From Candidatus Uhrbacteria bacterium RIFCSPLOWO2_02_FULL_49_11 (GTDB lineage: Bacteria > Patescibacteriota > Patescibacteriia > 2-02-FULL-49-11), in assembly GCA_001791465.1 (NCBI GenBank), contig MGER01000072.1, positions 1 through 11,659 on the forward strand: a stretch of DNA of 11,659 nucleotides, in the 5' to 3' direction. Below, piece after piece: positions 1 to 7,424 of the stretch. The notes beneath the pieces were generated by a model, which saw only the letters and a list, made by a program, of their open reading frames with translations, ran no database searches and was not told the DNA's origin. Every line of letters begins with the position of its first letter. Position 1 is the first letter of the stretch. The position numbers and the translations under genes were made by a program.

Positions 1-208
1 GGGTGCAAATATCTACAGGGCTTAACTTCTGTCGCTCTGTAATCTCTTGGGAAAGGAGAACTTTTTCAAGAATTGAATTCATACCCCGCATATCAACATC
101 CAACGACAAACGTGGCTGGCGTTGTTTGAATACATAGAATAAATGCGACCTCGGAGTTAGTGATACATAGGTCATCCGCCCCCCTCTTGGAGTTGTATTG
201 CGGGGCAT
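1..208 (-). CDS. Hypothetical protein, N-terminal part only (runs off left edge)
   Basis: An open frame of 69 codons starts at ATG 208-206 and is still open at base 1, so the C-terminus is missing. I do not recognise the family. The visible part is basic at its N-terminus (many Arg, Lys and Gln in residues 1-33) and then becomes amphipathic (about residues 44-62). No signal peptide or membrane segment is visible. Support for it being real: an AGGA Shine-Dalgarno-like sequence 5 bases before the ATG, and a TTGACA-type promoter just upstream. A second possible start is ATG 175-173 (Met12), which has its own GAGG-like sequence made by a G-rich run. The gene has its own promoter and lies beyond the hairpin that follows the glycan operon, so it is probably a separate transcription unit. 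Confidence 0.5.
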   Translation of the reverse strand, partial: MPRNTTPRGGRMTYVSLTPRSHLFYVFKQRQPRLSLDVDMRGMNSILEKVLLSQEITERQKLSPVDICT

Positions 209-241
209 GATTGTCCTGTCTTTGTCTTGATTCTAAGTTCA

Positions 242-270
242 AAAGTAGCATATTATTAACTTTTTGTCAA
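242..270 (-). promoter_or_regulatory. Sigma70-type promoter for the left-edge gene
   Basis: Reading the minus strand, a perfect -35 box TTGACA (270-265) is followed, after exactly 17 bases, by TACTTT (247-242), which keeps the first TA and last T of the -10 consensus. The expected transcript start is near 235, giving a leader of roughly 25-30 bases before ATG 208 and including the AGGA ribosome site. The spacer is AT-rich, as expected. The -10 box is weak, which is the main doubt. Confidence 0.55.
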
Positions 271-315
271 CCCCTGTGTGTGTCGTTATAACTCTAAGAA
301 TGAACCCCATTACAT

Positions 316-347
316 TTGCGCGCCATTTCGCGCCAAATGGCGCGCAA
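316..347 (-). terminator. Perfect 13-bp hairpin just after the operon; probable terminator
   Basis: TTGCGCGCCATTT (316-328), a 6-base loop (329-334) and AAATGGCGCGCAA (335-347) form a perfect inverted repeat that starts 3 bases after the stop codon of the last operon gene. The position fits a transcription terminator. On the minus strand the stem is followed by ATGTAATGGGG and not a T-run, so it is not a classical intrinsic terminator. The loop repeats CGCGCC from the stem, so a second, smaller palindrome (329-335 with 338-344) is nested inside and competes with the main fold. It may instead protect the 3' end or be a small palindromic repeat. Confidence 0.45.
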
Positions 348-350
348 GGC

Positions 351-1403
351 CTATAACCTCTCTTTTAGTTCATTCACCAACGCAGCGGCAAGCGCTTGGG
401 GCGTAAAGCGCTCATGATACAGCCGGTATCCCCTTTCGCCGATTTCCCCGCGCTCCTTCGGGTGCTCGTGAAGCCATATAATTTTTTCCGCCAGATCTTC
501 AGGGTCATCCGGATTACAAGCGATACACGTGTCGCCCTCCTTCAAGATTTCCATGACGGCCGGATTTTTCGCGGTGAGATACGGCAGCCCAAGGCTAAGC
601 GATTCATACGCTTTATGCGGGACGGTGCGCCGCAGACGTTCATGGGAAGACATTTGCCCTAGACTTATATGGCAGCGTTGCATAGAGGTAATGAGCTCGT
701 CTTCAGCTAAATATCCTGTTTTTAATTCCAGATTCTGCGGTTGAAGTTCGTTTATCAATCTTTGAATTTTTCCCAATTCAATGCCGTTTGCAAGCATTAA
801 TATCTTAATCCCTTTCCCTTCCAATATTTTCGCAGCTTTCACCACTATATCCCCTCCCGCTTCAGGCAACAACCGTCCTCTGAAAAGCACGGTAAAATTC
901 TCAAACTTTTTTATACTCGGATCAAAATAAAACCTTGTATCATCTGCGCCTGTCCATGCGACCATAAGCTTGCCGCAAGAAAGATGAAATTTCTTTTCAA
1001 AATACGTTTCCTGATGCGCGCTTTCCACCATAACCAAATCCGCGCACCAACATGCAAGCATATCCAGCAACCAATAATAGAGGGCTTTGATAGAAAAAGT
1101 ACCCGCAAGATTCCGTGAAATGACCTTCCGCTCATATTCCGAACAGAGCGCATTATAAATTATCTTTTTCCGCGACCACAGTCGAAACCAGATCACCGCA
1201 TGAGGACTTGCATAACCAGCACAGAGGACATCGACGGTTCGTCTATGTTTTATATACGCCGACAACATCTGTCCATAACGCATAAACGACTTTTGAGAAA
1301 AAAAATAATCAATCACCTCTATGCCATTTTCCCGCAAACCACGCAAATATATGCCGTCAATTGAAGTATGAGGCTGCGCAAACCCAAAATAAAGGATTTT
1401 CAT
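351..1403 (-). CDS. Family 4-type glycosyltransferase (GT-B fold)
   Basis: A 350-residue cytosolic glycosyltransferase, likely adding a sugar from a nucleotide donor to a glycan or lipid-linked acceptor. The N-terminal acceptor domain (about 1-165) begins with the beta strand MKILYFGF. The donor domain starts near residue 169 and shows the family pattern FRGRLLPEAGG (174-184) and the late block KAYESLSLGLP (264-274), whose Glu267 is the expected nucleotide-sugar-binding acid. The other Glu of the E-x7-E motif is absent: Arg259 occupies its place. No signal peptide is present; a hydrophobic amphipathic stretch at 107-126 may touch the membrane, as is common in this family. The ATG overlaps the stop of the upstream CotH gene (ATGA) and there is no Shine-Dalgarno, so translation is probably coupled. 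It is the last gene of the operon. The sugar specificity cannot be read. Confidence 0.85.
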   Translation of the reverse strand: MKILYFGFAQPHTSIDGIYLRGLRENGIEVIDYFFSQKSFMRYGQMLSAYIKHRRTVDVLCAGYASPHAVIWFRLWSRKKIIYNALCSEYERKVISRNLAGTFSIKALYYWLLDMLACWCADLVMVESAHQETYFEKKFHLSCGKLMVAWTGADDTRFYFDPSIKKFENFTVLFRGRLLPEAGGDIVVKAAKILEGKGIKILMLANGIELGKIQRLINELQPQNLELKTGYLAEDELITSMQRCHISLGQMSSHERLRRTVPHKAYESLSLGLPYLTAKNPAVMEILKEGDTCIACNPDDPEDLAEKIIWLHEHPKERGEIGERGYRLYHERFTPQALAAALVNELKERL

Positions 1404-4171
1404 AAGACTGGCTGATACCCTATAGATTGCAATGGCTGGATACCCACTTCTGAATATACTGTCTCTTCCCTTGCTGGCAATTGAATTCCATGAGGATAAT
1501 AGAGCCCATCTAATTTGGGGTCCTCACTGCGCACGTCTTGTCCCTGCCATCCCCCTTTCACAATTGAATGACTTATTTCAACCAATGACGCTTGATCAAC
1601 TTCAACCTCTTGCTTGTTTCCCCAAATAATAGAATTAAAAATACGCGGTATACCTCCACCAAAAATATCCTTTTTTCCATACACGCCAATGCCTATGCCA
1701 TTATCTACCGCCGTGATATTTATTATCGATGGTGATGATAAATCTTTCACCCCGATTCCGTAACCTTTGCATCCCAGCAGAAGATTATTGGCAATGATTG
1801 CCTGAGAATTTTCCCCTACACTGATGCATTTATCTCCTGATCGCTCGATACGATTGTTGATAATCAAAGGCTTTGCGGATGAAATGTCAATGCCATCATT
1901 GCCATTCTCCATAAATACATTGCCGTCAACAAGAGCATTAGTGACATCTAAATCAACCGCATCGCCGGTATTGCGTTCAAAACGATTGTGGCTAATTGTA
2001 GCATTCGCATATTTCACATTTATCCCGTCGTCGGCTTGTGCGAAACGAAATTCACTATTTTCAATGCGCGCCGGTGAATAGAAAAACGACAACATGCCTC
2101 TGGTGTACATCCCATTAAGATAATCCTCGTTCCCATATTCCATCAATACATGCCGCACCACACTCTCCTCCTCTGCGCCTGACACCAAAAAGACTCCCCA
2201 AGGGTGAATCCCGCTCCGGCGAAAAATGATAGGTTGTTGGGCAGTGCCTTCAAGAAAAACAGGGCTATAGGAGAGTATGCTCGCACCTTCGCCCATCTCC
2301 ATTACCGTTCCGGACTCGATCACCACACGAGCGCCATGGGGAATAATGATATCGCTCGCTATCTTAACTGTCCCAGAGAGGCGCAAGGTATCTGCTTCAC
2401 GGACAAACTGGGGATGTGCGCGCACGAAATTATCAAGTGATGAATCAATCGATTTATAATTGAACTGGAATATCGCATTGTGCCATTTTATTGAAATATT
2501 ATCCGCCGTTTCTCTTGTCACTGCATTTTGAAATTCAAGTGATAGGGTATCCTGCGTAAATGGCGGAGCGCCTCCACCTTCTCCATTAATAAAAAAGGTA
2601 GTCGTGTGCGCCGCAGGGACAAGGTATCCTTCCTTCTCCGTTCTCCCTGTATGAATCACCGCATCAGGTACTACATTCCAGCGGCCTTGGCTGCAGGTAA
2701 AATCAGCAACCTTAACGTCATCTTTCCCCATAGCGCCATCACCGGTGAGGTCTTCATACAAACTCCATTCTCCTTGGCATTTTCCATCAGTAAATGAAAC
2801 TTGATGCAAAAGCAGGGAGCTAAAACCATCTGTAGTTACATGGAGCGCAGCTATGGGGTTGTTTTCTTGCAGGCGTACCGTAACCAAACCATGGGCATAA
2901 CGGAGATTTTCACGCAACGCAACAAAGGAATTTTTAATAAATTCCCTCACTTCGCCTACGAGATTGCGATAGGCATAATTACTTTGCACTTTTTTGGCGT
3001 CTTTGTAAAAATCCTTTTTTGTAGATTCGTCTAATGCATCATAGCGCGAGAGATCGTCTGACAAATTTTTCTCGTCACCCACATACTGCCATAGCTTCGC
3101 GTTGCGTGCATCTAAAAATTCCGGCTGTTCCAATGCGCGAGTAATGAAAGGATTGTAAACATGTTCATATCGCGGCGGAGGAATTGACCCTCTTGACACA
3201 TCCCATGGGATCATGCGGAATTTACCTTGTGTCGTATCAAACCATATGCGCATATTCGCTCCTGTAATATGACTGCTGCTTACCAGATTTTGCACGATTA
3301 TCCAGGAATAAAAATCATCCATATTTAAAATGTTGGGAAGTTGCGCGCGGAATTGCGCGTCATCTGTGTTGAATACGGTTTTTAGCATTTCCTCAAGATC
3401 GGCATAATTGTCCACACCCTGCGAGTTTACATCCTCGGAATACTTGCGCCATGCATGGATACTTGAAATATCAATGGTCTCCCCAGACGGCATAATGTCG
3501 ATCGCCCCATACACATTCACATCCCCGGGTAAAAATTGTTTTTCAAGCATTTCTTTGCCAAATCCTTCTACTTGCCAATAGACGCCGTTTCTCTTGCCGT
3601 TGATAAAGAGATTTACGAATTTTGAAGCGGGAACCGCAAGCCCGAAGGAGCGCGCACGCTCATTGCTCAGCTCTTCCAAGAGATAATAACGATCAAAGGG
3701 AATTATGAGGTGCATTTCATTAATCCCTTGGTACCAATTATCCTTTTTAAAATCGATAAAAAACGATTTCTGCGGATCCCGCCAATGATTATCAAGGTCG
3801 CCGCGATACCTCACGTTTGCCTGATACTTTTCACCGTGTGCGGTAAAAATCGCGGATACTGGCTGTTTAAACTCGTCAGTGAGCAATGCATTTTGGTAAA
3901 GAGGAGGAAGATTGTGATTCAAAAATGCAAGATTATCAGGCTTAATGGTTAGATCATACCGCGGTAATTTCGAGGAGCCGATTGTCTGCGGAAGGTACCA
4001 CAAATTGCTCAGCTTATTGGCTACCTGAATGATGCTGTGATATTTCTGATACAGGACAACACGGCTTTGCCCCTGTATAGAGAATATATATACTCCCGCT
4101 ACAATGATGAGCAGCAGTATCAAAAAACGCCTAATAAGGATGACGTGGTAACGTGAAAATAAACGTTTCAT
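1400..4171 (-). CDS. Membrane-anchored CotH-kinase domain protein with C-terminal right-handed beta-helix
   Basis: A 923-residue protein. A basic N-terminus and one hydrophobic segment (about 13-30) form a signal anchor, placing the rest outside the membrane. Residues about 70-430 match the CotH kinase family: RYRGDLDNHW (121-130) followed by the basic KSFF block (135-138), GVYWQVEGFGKEM (196-208), and GKFRMIPWDV (316-325), whose Asp324 fits the metal-binding acid. CotH of Bacillus spores is a known protein kinase of the coat; substrates here are unknown. Residues about 440-600 are beta-rich and include a calcium-loop-like D-x-T-x-D-G pattern (474-485). Residues about 600-880 form a right-handed parallel beta-helix of short repeats with the recurring pattern of Asn, Asp-Gly-Ile/Val and a small residue (DDGINV, GDAVDL, NDGIDI, GYGIGV). 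Such helices bind or cleave polysaccharide or act as surface fibres. ATGA overlaps on both sides. Position 326 is Ser where many CotH proteins have a second Asp. Confidence 0.88.
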   Translation of the reverse strand: MKRLFSRYHVILIRRFLILLLIIVAGVYIFSIQGQSRVVLYQKYHSIIQVANKLSNLWYLPQTIGSSKLPRYDLTIKPDNLAFLNHNLPPLYQNALLTDEFKQPVSAIFTAHGEKYQANVRYRGDLDNHWRDPQKSFFIDFKKDNWYQGINEMHLIIPFDRYYLLEELSNERARSFGLAVPASKFVNLFINGKRNGVYWQVEGFGKEMLEKQFLPGDVNVYGAIDIMPSGETIDISSIHAWRKYSEDVNSQGVDNYADLEEMLKTVFNTDDAQFRAQLPNILNMDDFYSWIIVQNLVSSSHITGANMRIWFDTTQGKFRMIPWDVSRGSIPPPRYEHVYNPFITRALEQPEFLDARNAKLWQYVGDEKNLSDDLSRYDALDESTKKDFYKDAKKVQSNYAYRNLVGEVREFIKNSFVALRENLRYAHGLVTVRLQENNPIAALHVTTDGFSSLLLHQVSFTDGKCQGEWSLYEDLTGDGAMGKDDVKVADFTCSQGRWNVVPDAVIHTGRTEKEGYLVPAAHTTTFFINGEGGGAPPFTQDTLSLEFQNAVTRETADNISIKWHNAIFQFNYKSIDSSLDNFVRAHPQFVREADTLRLSGTVKIASDIIIPHGARVVIESGTVMEMGEGASILSYSPVFLEGTAQQPIIFRRSGIHPWGVFLVSGAEEESVVRHVLMEYGNEDYLNGMYTRGMLSFFYSPARIENSEFRFAQADDGINVKYANATISHNRFERNTGDAVDLDVTNALVDGNVFMENGNDGIDISSAKPLIINNRIERSGDKCISVGENSQAIIANNLLLGCKGYGIGVKDLSSPSIINITAVDNGIGIGVYGKKDIFGGGIPRIFNSIIWGNKQEVEVDQASLVEISHSIVKGGWQGQDVRSEDPKLDGLYYPHGIQLPAREETVYSEVGIQPLQSIGYQPVL

Positions 4172-5928
4172 GAGGGCGAATGAAATTTGTAAACGCGAAT
4201 ACCATTCACTTCAGTAACAAATTCAAAAAAAGGATATTGATCAAGCTGCCACGAAGCATTTGTCTGCGTATCCCAGATCGCATAATCAAGGCGATACCTC
4301 TTCAAAAACGCTTCAAAATCAACGTCCGCGCGCCACGCCAGGTACTCCTCCTTCACCCGCCGCAGTTCTGCAACGTCAAAGCATCCCCCCTCACACTCCC
4401 CCTTCCGCAGACGATAACGACCAAAGAGGTACTCATACACGTCTTTCCGATCGCCGGTTACAAATTGATCAATGTTTTCCTCATCTGCGCCGTCCAAATA
4501 CAGCCGCGCGAACATGCGATCGCGGAAACGCTCGTGGGGAACCAGATAAAATTCTCCCCAGCGCGAGAAATACGCGTTTGCGTGCGTATATGCTGGCAGC
4601 AATTCATTAAATATTCCGTTTGCCATCACAACCGTATCTTTCTGCGTATGCGTCTCAAGCCACTGGAGAGGCGCGGCAAAGCGCTGCTCTCCTTCCGCAG
4701 ATGCGCGTAGTCGGGCGAATGCCGTCGTTTGTTTGGCAATTCCAATCGTGAAACTTCCCATGATAATAATAGCCGCAACCGCAGAGCGTAGCCATCGCAG
4801 GTGGCGCAACAACGCCAGCATTCCCCAGATCAACAGAAAAATGGTAAGCGGCGTCGTATAGTACCAGTGCCAATGGCCAGGGTAAAAGCGCAAACCAGTG
4901 ATGACCTGCTGATTAGTCAGTAAGGCAATCACCGCAATAAATGAAAGCAGGAGGCAAAATGTCTCATCTTTTTTTCTGCGCCAGTATAATACCAACAAAA
5001 ACAACAGATCAAAAAACAATAAATCGCTCCAGATCGGCTCACGGCTTGCGTAAAACCCGTAACGTCTCTGAAGCGCTTCATAGACAGGGTGTGTAAACGC
5101 ACGATAAAAATTGATCCAGTACGGAATGGTAAAGAACAGCGACACTCCTGCATATATCCCCGCGCGAACCGGCGACATTCCCTGCTGGCGGAAACGAGGG
5201 AACAGCGAGGCCAAAAATGTCAGCCCCACAATGCCTATCCCTAACATCCACGCATACGGATAGACATACACCATGAGACCAAGGAGCGCCGCGCCTGCGA
5301 CAAAACGCAGGTGCCCAAGGGGGTTGCGTGCCCATGTGTACCACAGCCAGAGCCAGAGAAAAAACACGAACGATGAAAATTGCGGGTTCACCGGCCGGGC
5401 ATAGTCCACCATGGCAGTAAATGCTCCCGCCTGCAGACGCAGCAACCGAAGAACCATTGTAGGTGATACGAGCGTCTGTCCTGCCATTACAATCGCAGGG
5501 GGTATAAGCAGGGCAAGGAGCGTTTGGCCCGTCATTGCGCACACCAGCGCATACAGCACGAGAGAGAGCAAAAACGGAAAGAGGAATTTAGCCGCCACCA
5601 CGACATCAATGATATTCAATCCCAGCAGACGCGCAGCCCCGCCCATGACAATTTCCGGTATGGATGGCTGGACGAAAGGGGCTTGCTTATACTCGTAGAG
5701 ATCAGGGCTTGCAACGCGCCAATGCCCGTCATACGCCTCACGGATGCGAATCAAGTAGTATTCTTCTGTGTCAGTGCCGCGTACCGCAACGCCCTGATAC
5801 CTCTCACCAGTTTCTACGCGCTGAATAATCTGCGGCAGCGCCGTTACCAGACCTACGCATACGGCAATAATAAGCGCCGCACCATTGCGGTACATGAAAC
5901 GGCCAAGTAAGGGAAGCGATGAAGTCAT
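4168..5928 (-). CDS. Polytopic membrane protein, GT-C-type glycosyltransferase-like
   Basis: A 586-residue integral membrane protein with about 10-11 hydrophobic segments (roughly 17-35, 107-131, 135-150, 184-199, 207-243, 255-275, 301-316, 323-338, 357-375, 381-397) and a soluble C-terminal part (about 400-586). The long first extracytoplasmic loop carries acidic residues right after the first helix (Asp53, Glu55, Glu56, then Tyr57-58), the layout of GT-C enzymes that use polyprenyl-phosphate sugars outside the membrane. The C-terminal part has the FLKRYRLDYAIWD pattern (541-553) often seen in the distal domain of such proteins. I cannot assign a specific family, so a membrane protein of unknown function or an oligosaccharide-handling enzyme remains possible. 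It sits between an ArnE/F-like small membrane protein and the CotH gene with ATGA overlaps on each side, so it is probably made in a fixed ratio with both. No Shine-Dalgarno precedes it. Confidence 0.7.
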   Translation of the reverse strand: MTSSLPLLGRFMYRNGAALIIAVCVGLVTALPQIIQRVETGERYQGVAVRGTDTEEYYLIRIREAYDGHWRVASPDLYEYKQAPFVQPSIPEIVMGGAARLLGLNIIDVVVAAKFLFPFLLSLVLYALVCAMTGQTLLALLIPPAIVMAGQTLVSPTMVLRLLRLQAGAFTAMVDYARPVNPQFSSFVFFLWLWLWYTWARNPLGHLRFVAGAALLGLMVYVYPYAWMLGIGIVGLTFLASLFPRFRQQGMSPVRAGIYAGVSLFFTIPYWINFYRAFTHPVYEALQRRYGFYASREPIWSDLLFFDLLFLLVLYWRRKKDETFCLLLSFIAVIALLTNQQVITGLRFYPGHWHWYYTTPLTIFLLIWGMLALLRHLRWLRSAVAAIIIMGSFTIGIAKQTTAFARLRASAEGEQRFAAPLQWLETHTQKDTVVMANGIFNELLPAYTHANAYFSRWGEFYLVPHERFRDRMFARLYLDGADEENIDQFVTGDRKDVYEYLFGRYRLRKGECEGGCFDVAELRRVKEEYLAWRADVDFEAFLKRYRLDYAIWDTQTNASWQLDQYPFFEFVTEVNGIRVYKFHSPS

Positions 5929-6296
5929 GCGGCGCGGGAAACAAAGAGCAGCCCCGCAAGTATCAACCCCACTCCTATTATCTGCGGTACGGTTATCCGC
6001 TCGTCAAGAAAATACCACGACGCAAAAAGTACCAATATGTACATAAGCGCGGTAAAAGGATACGCGAACGAAAGCTTGAAACGAGAAAGCACTATGAGCC
6101 ACAAAAGAAATGCAACGCCGTAACATACCAATGCCGCCCACACTTGCCAACGCGCCAGCACGCCAAGAAAAAATGCGGGAAGGTTGGGAAGGGAGAAACT
6201 CGCCTCGCCTTGCAGAGATACGCTCTTCTTCAAAAGGAGCTGACCTGTGACGGCAAAAAGTACATCAACGATCAAAAGAAGGAGGGCATAGAGCAT
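5925..6296 (-). CDS. Small EamA/SMR-family membrane protein (ArnE/ArnF-like)
   Basis: A 123-residue protein with four transmembrane helices (about 2-22, 48-70, 76-97, 101-121 from the chosen ATG). Family hallmarks are GQLLLKK at the end of helix 1, RFKLSFAYPF before helix 3, and Glu99 just before the last helix. This matches the half-size EamA/SMR group that includes ArnE and ArnF, proposed to flip undecaprenyl-phosphate-aminoarabinose. In this glycan operon a role in moving a lipid-linked sugar is the natural inference; a drug exporter is less likely. Start choice: the frame opens at GTG 6341, which would overlap the aminotransferase by 35 bases, and also has ATG 6323. I chose ATG 6296, 10 bases after the upstream stop and immediately before helix 1. 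None of the three has a Shine-Dalgarno. Its stop overlaps the next start (ATGA). Confidence 0.82.
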   Translation of the reverse strand: MLYALLLLIVDVLFAVTGQLLLKKSVSLQGEASFSLPNLPAFFLGVLARWQVWAALVCYGVAFLLWLIVLSRFKLSFAYPFTALMYILVLFASWYFLDERITVPQIIGVGLILAGLLFVSRAA

Positions 6297-6306
6297 AGGA
6301 TGATAA

Positions 6307-7419
6307 TTATACGGTAAATGCATTACACGCTTCAATAACACGAATGACGTCGTCTTGCGTCATGGCAGGATGCAATGGCACGCTGACGATGGTACGGTGT
6401 ATTTCTTCAGAGATCGGGTAGCGTTGTCCGCTCCATTCCGCAAACGCCTCCTGTTGGTGCGGCGGCACGGGATAGTGGATGAGCGTCTCGATGCCATAGT
6501 ATAATAAATGCGCGACGAATCGGTCACGATGCACGGTGCGAACCACAAACAAATGCCACACATGAGAAGCATCGTCACCCATATGCGGTAGGGTCAACTG
6601 TTCATTCTTAATAGAAGTCAGATATTGTTTCGCAATCTTCCTACGCGCTTCATTCTCTTGGTCCAGGTATTTTAATTTAACTGACAGAACTGCAGCGTGC
6701 AATTCGTCAAGTCGGCTATTGATACCCTTATAGAGGTTATAATATTTTTTGTGACTCCCATAGTTACGCAAGGATCGAATAACCTCGGCCAAAGCCGCAT
6801 CATTCGTTGTCACCCCCCCCGCATCCCCCAAAGCACCGAGATTCTTGGACGGATAAAAGCTAAATCCCGCCGCATTGCCAAGGTTCCCCGCTTTTCTCCC
6901 CTGCCACGACGCACCGTGCGCCTGCGCGCAATCTTCTATAATCTTGAGACCGTACCTGTCGGCCACCTGCTGCATACGCGCTGAATATGCGACTTGGCCG
7001 TACAGATGCACAATAAGGATTGCCTTCGTCTTTTCGGTTATATGTGTTTCCAATAGTTGATCGTCAATATTGTAGGTATGTATATCCGGTTCTACCAAGA
7101 TTGGCTTCAAGCGATTTTCGGTAATCGCGAGAATGCTCGCAATGTACGTATTCGAGGGCACGAGAATCTCGTCACCTTCATGAAACATGCCCATCTCCTT
7201 ATACGCACGAATAATCAACGTCAACGCATCGAGGCCGTTTCCCGTACCCACCATATGTGCCGCACCGCAATAGCGTGCAAACATATTTTCAAAAGTCTCG
7301 ACTTCCTTCCCCAAAATATACCAGCCGGAATCAATCACCCGTGCGATCGCGTCGAGCAACTCCTGCCGATAGGGAACATTGAGATCTCTGAAATTGAGAA
7401 ATGAAATCGTGTGTGCCAT
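6307..7419 (-). CDS. DegT/DnrJ/EryC1/StrS-family PLP sugar aminotransferase
   Basis: A 370-residue pyridoxal-phosphate enzyme that puts an amino group on a keto-sugar nucleotide. Visible signatures (numbered from ATG 7419): [10 protein letters not shown] (59-68) for phosphate binding, [11 protein letters not shown] (160-170) with Asp163 and His168 by the cofactor ring, [15 protein letters not shown] (188-202) with the Schiff-base Lys192, and [19 protein letters not shown] segment (218-232). Residues around DSGWYILG and GNGLDAL resemble the 3-aminotransferases of dTDP-6-deoxyhexoses (FdtB/QdtB group), so a 3-amino-3,6-dideoxyhexose product is likely but not proven. No ketoisomerase partner is in the window. 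The frame also opens at GTG 7428, in a GTGA overlap with the upstream methyltransferase; I prefer the ATG three codons in, since the conserved part starts at ISFLNF. A run of eight G lies just after the Lys192 region (6813-6820). Confidence 0.92.
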   Translation of the reverse strand: MAHTISFLNFRDLNVPYRQELLDAIARVIDSGWYILGKEVETFENMFARYCGAAHMVGTGNGLDALTLIIRAYKEMGMFHEGDEILVPSNTYIASILAITENRLKPILVEPDIHTYNIDDQLLETHITEKTKAILIVHLYGQVAYSARMQQVADRYGLKIIEDCAQAHGASWQGRKAGNLGNAAGFSFYPSKNLGALGDAGGVTTNDAALAEVIRSLRNYGSHKKYYNLYKGINSRLDELHAAVLSVKLKYLDQENEARRKIAKQYLTSIKNEQLTLPHMGDDASHVWHLFVVRTVHRDRFVAHLLYYGIETLIHYPVPPHQQEAFAEWSGQRYPISEEIHRTIVSVPLHPAMTQDDVIRVIEACNAFTV

Positions 7420-7424
7420 AAAAA

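Noticed and set aside
3343..3361. GCGCG-rich inverted repeat inside the CotH gene.
   Set aside because: The stem is only about five base pairs, lies in coding sequence and has no T-run; it is probably chance.
4180..4710. Plus-strand open frame of 176 codons opposite the GT-C-like gene.
   Set aside because: It is fully antisense to a well-supported membrane protein, its product has no recognisable domain, and all other real genes run on the minus strand.
5919..6317. Plus-strand open frame of 132 codons opposite the EamA-like gene.
   Set aside because: The product is extremely rich in Lys, Arg and Gln, as expected from the reverse complement of a hydrophobic membrane protein.
6297..6341. Earlier starts for the EamA-like protein (GTG 6341, ATG 6323).
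   Set aside because: Both overlap the aminotransferase end, add a non-family N-terminus and have no ribosome site; ATG 6296 begins directly at the first helix. Not excluded.
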